The notes: a model not told the origin generated them from the letters alone. A stretch of DNA of 64,000 bases from Paenibacillus piscarius (GCF_022234545.1 NZ_JAIEUI010000028.1:29716-93715), one strand, 5' to 3'; shown: positions 6,932-15,958, counted from the first letter of the stretch. A program made the numbers and translations.

Positions 6932-8500
6932 ATGGTAAAAGGAATCCAGCAACTCATAACAATCATTCTCGCCTTGTTCATCGGGCTGTTCATTACCTCA
7001 TCGTTCTTCCTCCGGGCCAAATACAATTACTCCCTGTATGGAGACAGGCCAGTGCTGGAAGGGCAGCAGCTACTTGTCTTATTGCTATGGATTGTAGTTG
7101 TTCTGGGACTGGGCTTCGTGCTGTACAAACTCGCTCAGAGGCTTGAAAGGTACAGCCGGGCCAAGGTCATTCCCGCAGTGCTGCTGTTGTCCGGTGTGAT
7201 GCAGACCGTGATTATTTTCCTGTTCACCCGCATGCCTACAGATGATTCGCAGACAGTGCTGTCCCTGGCCTGGGCCATGCTCTATGACAAGGATTATTCC
7301 TCCTTTCAGTCCGGTGGATACCTGTATATGTTCCCGTTCAATTTCTCCATCGTGCTGTATCTGAAGACCCTGCTGCTCCTGTTCCCGGACAATTATCTGG
7401 TCATCAAGGGCTTCAATATCCTGTTTACGCTCACTACCACGCTGGTCATCTATCTGCTCGGCCAAGAACTGAGCCCCCAATCCCGCAGCAAACACTATGG
7501 CCTGCTGATTGTCGCTGCGACCTATATACCGGCTATGTTCATGAGCAACTTCATCTATAACGACGGGATTGCCACGGCGCTGCTTACCAGTGCGCTCTAC
7601 TTCGCGGTCCGGTTTATCCGCAGGAAGTCCATGAAGGATATACTGTTCGCAGCCGTTCTGCTGGCATCCGGCAACTACTTCCGCAGTATAGGGATAATTG
7701 TACTGATTGCCATTGTTCTCGGTCTGCTCCTTAACGTGCGGGCGGTTGGTGCGAAGAAAGCCATTGCCTCCATAAGCATAATAGTGATGCTGTTTAACGT
7801 TCCCGGCTGGATTCAGAACGCGGCGCTTGAAGCAAGAGGAATCGTAGACGAATCACCGTCCAGCAACTCTGCTCCGGTGTACATGTGGCTGAATATGGGG
7901 ATTAATCTGGCGACATTCGGGTTCTGGGATGACCGGGAGAGCTATAATATCTACCAGCAGGATGCCGGCTATAACAAGGCGGATAGTGTAGAACTGTTCA
8001 AGGCGTCCATCCGCAGCAAGCTCTCAAGCGCATCCTTTACGGAGCTAGCCGAAATGTATTATAAAAAGCTGGTCTGGACCTGGACGGAAGGGACTTATCA
8101 GATGGAGCGCTACGGGATTGGAAACGAAGGAGGAGCCTCCTTCACTGGCGGAAGGGGCGGAATGGTGATGGGCTCTTACAGCTATTCCACCGCCGCAAGC
8201 CGATTGTTTGAAGGTGCTTCTGTGTACCGGAGCGGCTTGCTGTGGGCCTTATATGTCCAGAATTTCCTGATGTACGGGTTCATTCTGATCCGGCTAATAC
8301 AGGGGCTGCGGACTAAGCGCTTCGCGGAGACCCCGCTCCTTCTGGTGATTCTTGGCTTCATCGGCTTCTATCTGCTGTGGGAGATTAAGTCCCGGTATAT
8401 TTATCCTGTATATCCGCTACTGCTCGTCTTATCTTATCTGGGGTTCCAAGACGTCTATGGCCTGCTGACCGGCAGAAGGAGGTCTCATAATGCGGACTAA
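6932..8500 (+). CDS. polytopic membrane glycosyltransferase, PMT/ArnT-like (GT-C)
   Basis: A 522-residue membrane protein with about eleven predicted helices. After two N-terminal helices comes an extracytoplasmic loop with the acidic pair in RMPTDDSQTVLSLAW, the position of the catalytic Asp in GT-C enzymes such as PMT and ArnT. Next come YLYMFPFNFSIV and a long helical core, then a large extracytoplasmic segment (about residues 290-440), and a final helix pair ending near KSRYIYPVYPLLLVLSY. Such enzymes take sugars from polyprenyl phosphate and add them to proteins, lipid or wall polymers outside the membrane. The acceptor is unknown. AGGAGG precedes the next start, and the last 11 bases overlap that small lipoprotein gene, so the two are translated together. 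Confidence 0.8.
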   Translation: MVKGIQQLITIILALFIGLFITSSFFLRAKYNYSLYGDRPVLEGQQLLVLLLWIVVVLGLGFVLYKLAQRLERYSRAKVIPAVLLLSGVMQTVIIFLFTRMPTDDSQTVLSLAWAMLYDKDYSSFQSGGYLYMFPFNFSIVLYLKTLLLLFPDNYLVIKGFNILFTLTTTLVIYLLGQELSPQSRSKHYGLLIVAATYIPAMFMSNFIYNDGIATALLTSALYFAVRFIRRKSMKDILFAAVLLASGNYFRSIGIIVLIAIVLGLLLNVRAVGAKKAIASISIIVMLFNVPGWIQNAALEARGIVDESPSSNSAPVYMWLNMGINLATFGFWDDRESYNIYQQDAGYNKADSVELFKASIRSKLSSASFTELAEMYYKKLVWTWTEGTYQMERYGIGNEGGASFTGGRGGMVMGSYSYSTAASRLFEGASVYRSGLLWALYVQNFLMYGFILIRLIQGLRTKRFAETPLLLVILGFIGFYLLWEIKSRYIYPVYPLLLVLSYLGFQDVYGLLTGRRRSHNAD

Positions 8501-8735
8501 GAAATATTACATCACATTAATCATTAGCTTGCTTAGTTGTTCGCTGGTGCTCACCTCCTGCGAAGCAATCACCGCCCAGAACATTACAAGTGCAGACTTC
8601 AACTCCCGGCCCGGCGGTTTCCCCGGTATGAACGGAGGCACGGGCTCCAAGGATGGCGGGAGAGGGATGGACCGGGGAGGAGCGAGAAGGCAAGGAACGC
8701 AAGGCCCGGACAGGAGAGACGGCAGCACGCAATGA
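8490..8735 (+). CDS. small glycine/arginine-rich lipoprotein
   Basis: An 81-residue protein with a lipoprotein signal (hydrophobic ITLIISLLSCSLVLTSC; lipidated Cys24). After about 15 ordinary residues it becomes a low-complexity tail of Gly, Arg, Asp and Pro (PGGFPGMNGGTG, RGMDRGGARRQG), probably disordered. AGGAGG at 8477-8482 fits the ATG at 8490, which lies inside the end of the glycosyltransferase gene. The overlap suggests the lipoprotein works with that enzyme, perhaps as partner or glycosylation target, but this is inference. Confidence 0.7.
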   Translation: MRTKKYYITLIISLLSCSLVLTSCEAITAQNITSADFNSRPGGFPGMNGGTGSKDGGRGMDRGGARRQGTQGPDRRDGSTQ

Positions 8736-8770
8736 TTGCGGAGCAGGGCGCTGCCGCTATGCTGATGTTG

Positions 8771-9298
8771 TTAGGCCAGCGCCTCCGGCAGATGCTTTCT
8801 CCACTTGCGGAGCTTCGCACGGAAGGTCTGGAACGGGGCGGCGGAGTTGATGTGAATCCACCGGGCCATCGGCCAGTTGGCCTTGGTTCCGGTCCACTGG
8901 CGGGCGCCTTGAACGAACAGCTCCTCCTCCGTTAAGGTGCCGATCCAATCGAGCCACTGCTGCTCCTTTTGCCGGAATAATTCACGCAGCTCTGGCAGGG
9001 AATATCCGGCATAGGTTCTATAGAAGGATTGATACAATCCCCCAAGCGCATTCCACTTATATCCCTCGGCAGGCATCTGGACTGTCCGTCCCGCCAGCTC
9101 CTCCCGCTCCCAGCCCATCACCAGCTCCAGCCATCCGAGCTGATAAGCGAGGATCTCGGCCGGTGTTTTGTCCACCTCCGGGATTCGGGTATCCTTATAG
9201 GTATCGTTAATCCCGTCGAACTCGGCATCCAGCAGCACGTACAGTGCACGGATCTTGTCCATCAGCTCCTGCCTGGACGCATATTCATAACTTGCCAT
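8771..9298 (-). CDS. ClbS/DfsB-family four-helix bundle protein
   Basis: A 175-residue soluble protein of the ClbS/DfsB family (formerly DUF1706). Landmarks are the N-terminal YASRQELMDKIRALYVLLDAEF, the central TPAEILAYQLGWLELVMGWERE, YQSFYRTYAGYSL and the C-terminal WPMARWIHINSAAPFQTFRAKLRKW. ClbS itself is a colibactin-resistance hydrolase; most relatives are uncharacterised and sit in the DinB-like helical bundle group. There is no signal peptide. It is a single gene, convergent with the small lipoprotein gene. An AAGGAGT site lies about 9 bases upstream of the ATG. Confidence 0.82.
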   Translation of the reverse strand: MASYEYASRQELMDKIRALYVLLDAEFDGINDTYKDTRIPEVDKTPAEILAYQLGWLELVMGWEREELAGRTVQMPAEGYKWNALGGLYQSFYRTYAGYSLPELRELFRQKEQQWLDWIGTLTEEELFVQGARQWTGTKANWPMARWIHINSAAPFQTFRAKLRKWRKHLPEALA

Positions 9299-9400
9299 AA
9301 CACAACCACTCCTTATACTTGGGTTATACCACAGGGCTGTGACAGCAGTCTGTCAAGTTCGAAGTGGTGCCTAGAAACTATATGTATTCTCCTGGCGGGT

Positions 9401-9955
9401 CTATCGCCAAAGATGCTCAACCCCCATAAGCTGGTCTTCGTGAAAGCTTAGCTTATAAATGTCGGGCATCTCTAACTGCTTCCAGAAGTTATAATCATAA
9501 CGCATGTCCAGCGCATTCATAATCAGGACCATAAGATTACCATGGGTTGCTACAGCAATCGTATTGCCTTGGTATTGATGTAATACTCTATAGAGTGCTT
9601 GTACGCCTCTCTTCTGGGCAACCCGATTGGATTCTCCCCCAGGCCAGGCAAAGGAATCGTCCTCCCATACTTTGGCCACTGCATGTCTGAAGTCGGGGAC
9701 AGGTTCTGCAGACAACACTCTTTCTCTAAAATCATCTTCGATGATAATCTGAGTATTCAATGGCTTCTCCAGTCCTTCAATAGTCTGAATAGCCCGTTTG
9801 TAGGGGCTTGAGATCAGAATATTGATCTGCTCATGGTGGAGTAGCTCGGTAACTCTTAGGGCGTCTGCCTCTCCATTGGCAGATAAAGGTCTGTTGAATT
9901 CATCCGCAGAATAAGTAGAGTGGGCATGCCTTACGAAGTACAGCGTGGTAGCCAT
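9401..9955 (-). CDS. histidine phosphatase family protein (phosphoglycerate mutase-like)
   Basis: A 184-residue histidine phosphatase. The catalytic motif is FVRHAHSTYS (Arg9, His10; RHA in place of the commoner RHG). Next come the second Arg in ILISSPYKRAIQT and a second His in TIAVATHGNLMVL. The acid/base Glu is probably in DDFRERV. Such proteins remove phosphate from small molecules or proteins; the substrate cannot be read. It is a monocistronic gene on the minus strand with a short promoter region shared with the divergent AraC gene. Confidence 0.85.
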   Translation of the reverse strand: MATTLYFVRHAHSTYSADEFNRPLSANGEADALRVTELLHHEQINILISSPYKRAIQTIEGLEKPLNTQIIIEDDFRERVLSAEPVPDFRHAVAKVWEDDSFAWPGGESNRVAQKRGVQALYRVLHQYQGNTIAVATHGNLMVLIMNALDMRYDYNFWKQLEMPDIYKLSFHEDQLMGVEHLWR

Positions 9956-10019
9956 TCACTATCGCCTCACCTATTAATATTTGACTGTATTGTAACACAC
10001 AGGAATCGGGGGTTCAGTG

Positions 10020-10958
10020 ATGAAGAATCAGTACGAAGAGAGAATCAGGCAGGTCATTGCTTACATAGAAAAGCACAGCAGCCAGCCCCTGCGGCTGGAG
10101 CAGCTGGCGGAGGTTGCCCATTTCTCCAAGTATCATTTCACGCGGATCTTTACAGCGGTCACCGGCATGACGCCCATGGCCTTCGTAATCAGGAAGCGTG
10201 TCGAGCGGGCGATGATGCTGCTGAGCCGGACGAACCAGACGATTCTGGAGATCGCGGGCCATTGCGGGTTCGAGTCCGTCTCTGCGCTGGGCGTTCATTT
10301 CAAGCGGCATTACGGCTGCTCCCCGGGCAGCATCAGGAGCCGGAAGCGCAATCTTAGCAATATCCCGGCAGTCTTCAGCAATAGTCAGGCAGAGCCGTCG
10401 CCCCTCACGGATTACAATAGAGCAGGAAGTAATCCGTTACTGAGGAGGGCGTGGGATACAATGGTAGAGCTTAGAGATATTGCGGAGGTTGAAGTTGCCT
10501 ATATCAGGCATATCGGAAGCTACCTGAAGACGTACAACGCATGGGATAAGCTGAACCGCTGGGCGGCGAAGCAAGGACTCCATCCGGAGAATCAGCAGTT
10601 TATCGGGATCTCGCTGGATGACGGGGAGCTGACAGAAGAGCCCCTCTGCCGGTATGATGCTTGCGTGACACTGCCTGCCGGTTTTGATCGGGAGGCGCAC
10701 CGGGAGGAGGTCGGGTTCAAGACATTGGCCGGCGGGCTGTATGCGGTGTATTCCTACTATGATACGGTAGATAGATTTGTCCTTGCGTACGATAGCATGT
10801 TCAGCGTATGGTTACCCCGCAGCGGTTATGAAGCCGATGACCGGCCATGCCTGGAGTACTGCCTGAATGATCCGGCGCAGGACCCCGAGGGCAGGTGCAA
10901 GGTTGATCTGTACGTCCCGATCCGCCAGAACGCTCAGAGAGCTGAGAATGGAGTGTAA
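10020..10958 (+). CDS. AraC-family regulator with C-terminal GyrI-like domain
   Basis: A 312-residue regulator of the Rob/SoxS-GyrI type. Residues 1-105 carry the two AraC helix-turn-helix units (LRLEQLAEVAHFSKYHFTRIF and ILEIAGHCGFESVSALGVHFKRHYG). After a linker, residues 145-310 form a GyrI-like effector domain (VEVAYIRHIGSYLKTYNAWDKL to VDLYVPIR), which usually binds cationic or hydrophobic small molecules. The GTG at 10017 directly before the ATG is an equally possible start; a GGGGG site lies upstream. The acetyltransferase gene begins 4 bases after its stop, so it is probably co-transcribed, which suggests a drug-response pair. Confidence 0.88.
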   Translation: MKNQYEERIRQVIAYIEKHSSQPLRLEQLAEVAHFSKYHFTRIFTAVTGMTPMAFVIRKRVERAMMLLSRTNQTILEIAGHCGFESVSALGVHFKRHYGCSPGSIRSRKRNLSNIPAVFSNSQAEPSPLTDYNRAGSNPLLRRAWDTMVELRDIAEVEVAYIRHIGSYLKTYNAWDKLNRWAAKQGLHPENQQFIGISLDDGELTEEPLCRYDACVTLPAGFDREAHREEVGFKTLAGGLYAVYSYYDTVDRFVLAYDSMFSVWLPRSGYEADDRPCLEYCLNDPAQDPEGRCKVDLYVPIRQNAQRAENGV

Positions 10959-10962
10959 GAGA

Positions 10963-11565
10963 ATGAATATGGAGGCTGTATTTGACCAGTTCCCGGTCCT
11001 GAGTTCTGGGGAGCTGATACTAAGCAAGATTGAGGAGCGGCATCTGGACGACCTGTTCGGCATCTACAGTAATGATCGGGTCTTTGAGTTTTGCGGCATC
11101 ATTCCCAAGCACAACAAGGTGACGGTGAAGAGCATGATCGGTCACTATGAACGGGATTATGGTAAAAGATCACGGATCAAGTGGGGCATCTTCGCCGCAG
11201 AGGACGACACGCGCCTGCTCGGAATCATTGAAGCCTGCGAATTCAATCAGAAGGTGAACATGGTGACGATTGGCTACTTCCTCGCGGAAGCCCATTGGGG
11301 GAAAGGCCTGGCTTCCAGAGCGGTGGCCCTGCTGACAGAATTCCTGTTCATGGAGGTGCAGGTGAACCGGATTCAGGCGGAGGTGATGCTGAGCAACGAG
11401 TCCTCCAAGAGGGTGCTACGAAAGAATGGCTACGTCAAGGAAGGAATGCTGCGGCAAGCGGCACTCTGGTCCGGCAAGGGCGTGGTTGATCTGGAGATCT
11501 ACAGTATGCTGAGGGAAGATTACATGAAGGTTCTAGAACCGGACCATGAAGCTCTTATTCTGTAA
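10963..11565 (+). CDS. GNAT acetyltransferase, RimJ/RimL type
   Basis: A 200-residue acetyltransferase of the ribosomal-protein/antibiotic N-acetyltransferase branch. It starts MNMEAVFDQFPVLSSGELIL, has the core IGYFLAEAHWGKGLASRAV (acetyl-CoA loop) and the late motif NESSKRVLRKNGYVKEGMLR. I chose the ATG at 10963, which follows GGAG by 9 bases and starts just after the regulator's stop. An in-frame ATG at 10948 would overlap the upstream gene. The final residues are acidic and hydrophobic, without a known motif. Substrate unknown. Confidence 0.85.
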   Translation: MNMEAVFDQFPVLSSGELILSKIEERHLDDLFGIYSNDRVFEFCGIIPKHNKVTVKSMIGHYERDYGKRSRIKWGIFAAEDDTRLLGIIEACEFNQKVNMVTIGYFLAEAHWGKGLASRAVALLTEFLFMEVQVNRIQAEVMLSNESSKRVLRKNGYVKEGMLRQAALWSGKGVVDLEIYSMLREDYMKVLEPDHEALIL

Positions 11566-11661
11566 AAAGGACAGCTGTATCGCCCACCCGCGGACTGAGG
11601 GGCCGTTATAGGGCCAGTTGGTGGTAGAAATGAGGCAAAAGCGACCGGTTACGTGCATGTG

Positions 11662-11728
11662 AGTCCGCCTGGCTCGCAAAATGGTGAAATTCACAGGAAT
11701 AGCGGCTCTCCAGTCCGCCTGGCCCGCA
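11662..11728 (+). repeat. 17-bp near-perfect direct repeat in a non-coding gap
   Basis: AGTCCGCCTGGCTCGCA (11662-11678) and AGTCCGCCTGGCCCGCA (11712-11728) differ at one base and are 50 bases apart. They lie between two convergent genes in a region (11566-11794) where I see no gene. Meaning unknown; they could be remnants of a dispersed repeat. Confidence 0.5.
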
Positions 11729-11794
11729 GCAGGAGTACTCCAGTAACATTAGTCTTAAGTGATAACGGGGTCTTGTGAGCCGCCTAAAAACACC

Positions 11795-11833
11795 AAAAAA
11801 CCGCAGACAGGGGACAACCTCTGCTGCGGTTTT
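11795..11833 (-). terminator. terminator of the ABC exporter operon
   Basis: On the minus strand a stem of AAAACCGCAG/CTGCGGTTTT ends in a run of Ts about 18 bases after the exporter stop codon. It is A-rich on the other side, so it may also act on the plus strand. Confidence 0.85.
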
Positions 11834-11850
11834 CGTATGACATGATAAAA

Positions 11851-13626
11851 CTAGGCTTCCATCTTCTGCGCCGTATACAGCCGGTGGTACAGGCCGCGGC
11901 GGGCGATCAGCTCGTCATGCGAGCCGCTCTCGGCAATGCCCTTATTCGCCACATACATAATGCGGTCACAGTTCTTCACCGTAGACAGGCGGTGCGCGAT
12001 GATAAATGAGGTGCGTCCCTTCAGCAGCTCATTCAGCCCCTTCTGAAGCAGACGCTCGGTCTGCGCATCGATGGAGGAGGTTGCTTCATCCAGAATGAGA
12101 ATCCGCGGATCAGCCAGCAGCGTCCGGGCGAAGGAGATAAGCTGGCGCTGTCCCTGGGAGAGCTTGGAGCCGCGCTCGTTCACCTCGGTCTGGTACCCCT
12201 GATCGAATTCGCGGATGAAGTCATCGGCACAGACCGCCTTCGCGGCAGCAATGACTTCCTGCTCGGTTGCATCCGGCTTGCCGTAGCGGATATTGTCCAT
12301 AATGGTCCCCGAGAAAATAAAGCTGTCCTGCAGCATAATTCCCATCTGGCTGCGCAATGATTTCAGCGTAATCTGGGAGATATCCTGTCCGTCGATCAGA
12401 ATGCGTCCGCCCGTCAGGTTATAGAAACGCGAGATCAAGTTGACGACCGTGGTCTTGCCCGCACCGGTCGGACCGACCAGAGCAACGCTCTCTCCTGCTG
12501 CCACATCGAAGGAGATGTTCTCCAGGATATTCAGCCCCGGATCGTAGGCGAAGGTGACATCATCGAAGGTCACCCGGCCCTGAACCGGAGGCAGTGCCTT
12601 GGCTCCGGGAACATCGCTGACCGTCACCGGCTCATCCAGCGTCTCGAAGATCCGCTCCAGATAAGCCACTGCATTAATGAAGTTGTTGTACAGGTTCGAC
12701 AGGTTCAGGATCGGCTGCCAGAAGCGGGCCGCGTAGCTGCTCATGGCGAGAATCACGCCCAGCGTCATGTTCTGCGGGTCCAGGGTCAGCAGGCCGACCA
12801 GGAAGATCATGGCCGTCACAATGGTTGAGAGGTTATCGACACTGAACGGAATCAGGATGTTGTAGCGCAGCGCCTTCATCCAGGCCGTGCGGAAGTTGCC
12901 GGCCAGCCGGGTGAAGATGCCTTCATTACGCGTCTCCCGCGAGAACATTTGGGTGACGCCGATGCCGCTGATGCTCTCCTGCAGATAGGCGTTCAGGTTG
13001 GAGCTTTTGTTCGATACGGCCTGCCAGGCCCGGCGCTGCCGGGTCTTGATCAGCAGCATGATGCCAAGGAATACAGGCAGTCCGGCCAGGATGATGAAGG
13101 AGAGCCGCACATCCACAGCGAACATGAACACTGCAATGAAGATCAGATTCACAATCTCCAGAATGAAGTTGATAATTCCGTTAGACAACACATCGGAGAC
13201 TGCATTCACATAGTTCACGACCCGGATCAGGATTTTGCCCTGCGGCCGGTCATCGTAGTATTTGAATGGCAGGTCCTGCAGATGCTTGAACAGATCTGTG
13301 CGTATATCGAAGATAATATCCTGGCCCACACTTGTCATAATCCGCGAGCGGATGGTCGCCAGAATGACGCTGACCACAATCGTTGCCAGCATCAGTACGG
13401 ACCAGCCAACCAGTGCGCCCATATCCTTGGCAGGAATGGTCACATCCACGACATGCTGCATAATCAGCGGAGCCGACAGGGCGATCGCCGCCGACAATGC
13501 GCTGAGCAGGAAGGCGATAAGCATCGGCTTCTTTTTGCGTCTGATATAGACCATCGCCCGCCGGAAATGCTTGATATTAAACGGCGATTCCAGATTCTCA
13601 TCGACATCGAATTTATTCCTGGCCAC
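11851..13626 (-). CDS. ABC exporter half-transporter, canonical ATP site (BmrD-like partner)
   Basis: A 591-residue fusion of a six-helix type IV exporter domain (about residues 35-320) and an ATP-binding domain. The nucleotide-binding motifs are intact: Walker A GPTGAGKTT, signature LSQGQRQ (Gln in place of the second Gly), Walker B ILILDEATSSID with the catalytic Glu, and the switch His in IIAHRLSTVKNC. Its start overlaps the end of the partner gene by 14 bases, showing translational coupling. Together they would form a heterodimeric multidrug or lipid exporter like B. subtilis BmrCD/YheIH. The transported molecule is unknown. Confidence 0.9.
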   Translation of the reverse strand: MARNKFDVDENLESPFNIKHFRRAMVYIRRKKKPMLIAFLLSALSAAIALSAPLIMQHVVDVTIPAKDMGALVGWSVLMLATIVVSVILATIRSRIMTSVGQDIIFDIRTDLFKHLQDLPFKYYDDRPQGKILIRVVNYVNAVSDVLSNGIINFILEIVNLIFIAVFMFAVDVRLSFIILAGLPVFLGIMLLIKTRQRRAWQAVSNKSSNLNAYLQESISGIGVTQMFSRETRNEGIFTRLAGNFRTAWMKALRYNILIPFSVDNLSTIVTAMIFLVGLLTLDPQNMTLGVILAMSSYAARFWQPILNLSNLYNNFINAVAYLERIFETLDEPVTVSDVPGAKALPPVQGRVTFDDVTFAYDPGLNILENISFDVAAGESVALVGPTGAGKTTVVNLISRFYNLTGGRILIDGQDISQITLKSLRSQMGIMLQDSFIFSGTIMDNIRYGKPDATEQEVIAAAKAVCADDFIREFDQGYQTEVNERGSKLSQGQRQLISFARTLLADPRILILDEATSSIDAQTERLLQKGLNELLKGRTSFIIAHRLSTVKNCDRIMYVANKGIAESGSHDELIARRGLYHRLYTAQKMEA

Positions 13627-15388
13627 TCTCGGTCACCTGCCTTCCAATCCCCTCATTCTGAAGCATAAATACATCATAGTAGTAACCCCGCTTCGCCAGC
13701 AGCTCGGCGTGGGTGCCTTCCTCAATCAGACGTCCGCCCTCCAGGATCAGAATGCGGTCAGCCTGGGCGGTGGTCGATACCCGCTGCGCAATGATAATCT
13801 TCGTGCAAGGGTATTCCAGCTCTCTCAGGCTGCGCTGAATGTGCTCCTCCGTCTCCAGATCGACCGCGGAGGTCGTATCATCCAGGATCAGGATCGGACG
13901 CTGGACCGCCAGGGCACGGGCCAGCGCAATCCGCTGCTTCTGTCCACCGGACAGGCCGACGCCGCGCTCCCCGACTACCGTATCGTAGCCCTCGGGCATT
14001 TTGACAATGAAGTCATGGGCTGCGGCCAGCGCTGCGTAAGCCTTCGCATCCTCCTCAGGCAGATCAGGATCGCCGTAAGCGATATTGCCGTCAATGGTAT
14101 CAGAGAACAGCAGCACATCCTGTGTAGCCATCCCGATGTTGCTGCGCAGCTCATCCAGCTCCAGCTCCCGGACATCGCGGCCGTCCACCAGCACACGTCC
14201 TCCGGAGACATCATAGAAGCGGGGAATCAGGTTAATGAGCGAGGTTTTGCCGGAGCCGGTGGCGCCCATAATCGCAATGGTCTCGCCGGGCTCAATCGTG
14301 AAGCTCACATCATCCAGCACGGTAGCGCTATCATATTTGAACCGGACATGGTCGAATTCAATCCGTCCCTCATAGCGGCGCGGCTCCACCGGATTATGAT
14401 CGTTGGCAATTGACGGACGGGCGTAATAGATGTCGACGATTTTGGCTAAGCTGGCAAAGAAGCGCTGAATATCATTAATAATAATCCCGATATTGCGCAT
14501 CGGGTTCGAGACCGCCCAGATTAGCGACGAGAATGCCGTGAATTCACCGAAGGTAATCCGGCCCTCCATCACGAAGTAGCCGCCGGCCAGCATCAGCACC
14601 ACGTTGAACCCTTGAGCGAACGACTCCAGATAAGGGAAGTAGTCGAGCCAGACGAGCGCTGCCTTTTTATTGGCTGTCGCGTAGTTGACATTCTTCTCCG
14701 TGAACTTGGCAATCTCGAACTCCTCGCGGGCAAAAGCCTTCACCACACGGTTCCCGGAGATATTCTCCTGGGTAGTCGTATTGAGCTGGGACAGCCGTTC
14801 GCGCAGGTCGATGTACATCGGGCGCACTCTTTTGGCAAAAATGAAGGCCACGATGAAGATCGGCGGCGAGAGGATCAGCATCCACAGCGTCAGCTTCACA
14901 TCAATCGTGAGGAAATAAATAACGGCCGCCAGGAAGATCGTCAGCGATTCAATGATCGTTTTGAAAATCCAGGCCATCGAGTGCCGGACCATGTCCAGGT
15001 CCCCGGTCATTTTGGTCATCAGGTCGCCGGTCCGGTTACGGTCATAATATTCCCGGTCCTGGCCTTGAATCTTGTTGTACAGATAAATGCGGATGTTATA
15101 CATCATGTTCTGTGAAGAAATTTCGTACTGCATGGTTGTGAAGTAAGCCAGCCCCGTGCGGAGCAGGGAGAAGCCGATCATGCCCAGACAGAGCGCTACG
15201 AGCAGCCCGCGTCCGGTCGCAAGATTCTGAACAGCCTGGTCACCGGCAATGAACGTATCGACGATGCGCTGGCTGAGGTAGGGGTTCACAATCGTTAGAC
15301 TTGAGCCGACCACCGAGAGGCAGAGTGCGATGACATACCGTGTCCGGTTGCCCTCCAGGTTCTGCCACAGCCACTTGAGTTCAAACAT
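13613..15388 (-). CDS. ABC exporter half-transporter with degenerate ATP site (BmrC-like partner)
   Basis: A 591-residue exporter half: six membrane helices, then an ATP-binding domain with Walker A GATGSGKT (375-382) and signature LSGGQ (479-483). Walker B is LILDDTTSAVD, where the catalytic Glu is replaced by Asp504. The switch-loop His is also replaced, by Gln (IIIAQRVSTT). Loss of these residues in one partner is typical of heterodimeric exporters with one non-hydrolysing site, as in BmrC, LmrC and TM287. I chose the ATG at 15388 (AGGTGA upstream) over a longer frame from 15445, which would add 19 atypical residues and run past the -10 box. Confidence 0.9.
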   Translation of the reverse strand: MFELKWLWQNLEGNRTRYVIALCLSVVGSSLTIVNPYLSQRIVDTFIAGDQAVQNLATGRGLLVALCLGMIGFSLLRTGLAYFTTMQYEISSQNMMYNIRIYLYNKIQGQDREYYDRNRTGDLMTKMTGDLDMVRHSMAWIFKTIIESLTIFLAAVIYFLTIDVKLTLWMLILSPPIFIVAFIFAKRVRPMYIDLRERLSQLNTTTQENISGNRVVKAFAREEFEIAKFTEKNVNYATANKKAALVWLDYFPYLESFAQGFNVVLMLAGGYFVMEGRITFGEFTAFSSLIWAVSNPMRNIGIIINDIQRFFASLAKIVDIYYARPSIANDHNPVEPRRYEGRIEFDHVRFKYDSATVLDDVSFTIEPGETIAIMGATGSGKTSLINLIPRFYDVSGGRVLVDGRDVRELELDELRSNIGMATQDVLLFSDTIDGNIAYGDPDLPEEDAKAYAALAAAHDFIVKMPEGYDTVVGERGVGLSGGQKQRIALARALAVQRPILILDDTTSAVDLETEEHIQRSLRELEYPCTKIIIAQRVSTTAQADRILILEGGRLIEEGTHAELLAKRGYYYDVFMLQNEGIGRQVTESGQE

Positions 15389-15425
15389 CTGATCACCTGT
15401 TTCCTGTGTCTTATAAACCAAAGTG

Positions 15426-15434
15426 ATTATAACA
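15426..15434 (-). promoter_or_regulatory. extended -10 promoter of the ABC exporter operon
   Basis: On the minus strand TGTTATAAT forms an extended -10 (TGnTATAAT) about 38 bases before the ATG at 15388. No good -35 box is present. Confidence 0.6.
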
Positions 15435-15629
15435 CTATGAATCAAAATGTATAGGGATAGGATTAATTTCTTTTTACAAACACTTGAACTTTGTAATGGA
15501 GTAATTCTGCATTGCGTTAATGTAGATCATGTACCTGGGGATGGGGAGGAAGGGTAGGATTGTTGCGTGGCTGGAAAAAAAACCGGCTTAGCGCTTCCAG
15601 TGGGGCAGGCGGCTGCCCGTGAAATGAAC

Positions 15630-15664
15630 AGAGCCTGTCTCCGGTTAGCCGGGGACAGGCTCTT
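15630..15664 (+). terminator. isolated strong hairpin in the 15.4-16.0 kb gap
   Basis: AGAGCCTGTCTCCGG pairs with CCGGGGACAGGCTCT around a TTAG loop; the T-run after it is short (TTTG). No plus-strand gene ends here. It lies upstream of the ABC exporter operon and downstream of the DUF4003 gene, both on the minus strand, and could terminate minus-strand read-through. Confidence 0.5.
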
Positions 15665-15747
15665 TGCGCTGGGCGTTAGACGGCGCGGCGTTAAGACAAT
15701 AAGTGGATAAACGCTACTTAATGATTGCCAAAATACTGTTTGAAGAA

Positions 15748-15887
15748 TTTTAGTTGGAAATTATACACTTGCTGAGGCCGACTGTAAGTGATACCGCAAT
15801 AAGTGGGCGCAATAGGTGTCATTAATCCAATTATTTACCGTTATCCGGGAATAGTCTCCTCAACAAGTGACAGAAATCCAACTAAAA
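15748..15887 (+). repeat. 140-bp element bounded by 30-base imperfect inverted repeats
   Basis: The left arm (15748-15777, beginning TTTTAGTTGGA) and the reverse complement of the right arm (15858-15887) agree at 23 of 30 positions, including the outer 11 and the block CACTTG.TGAGG. The 80-base centre is non-coding. This is the layout of a small non-autonomous mobile element or an intergenic palindromic repeat. The remainder of 15435-15996 shows no gene. Confidence 0.55.
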
Positions 15888-15958
15888 GGTTACGACTAAG
15901 GTGCAAACAGAAGTGGTAGCAGTTAGTAGCAGTCCTTATATTTCTCGCTGAAATGATA

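Noticed and set aside
6725..6938. Two overlapping frames of 60-68 codons before the glycosyltransferase gene
   Set aside because: No ribosome site; they overlap each other and the terminator-like sequence.
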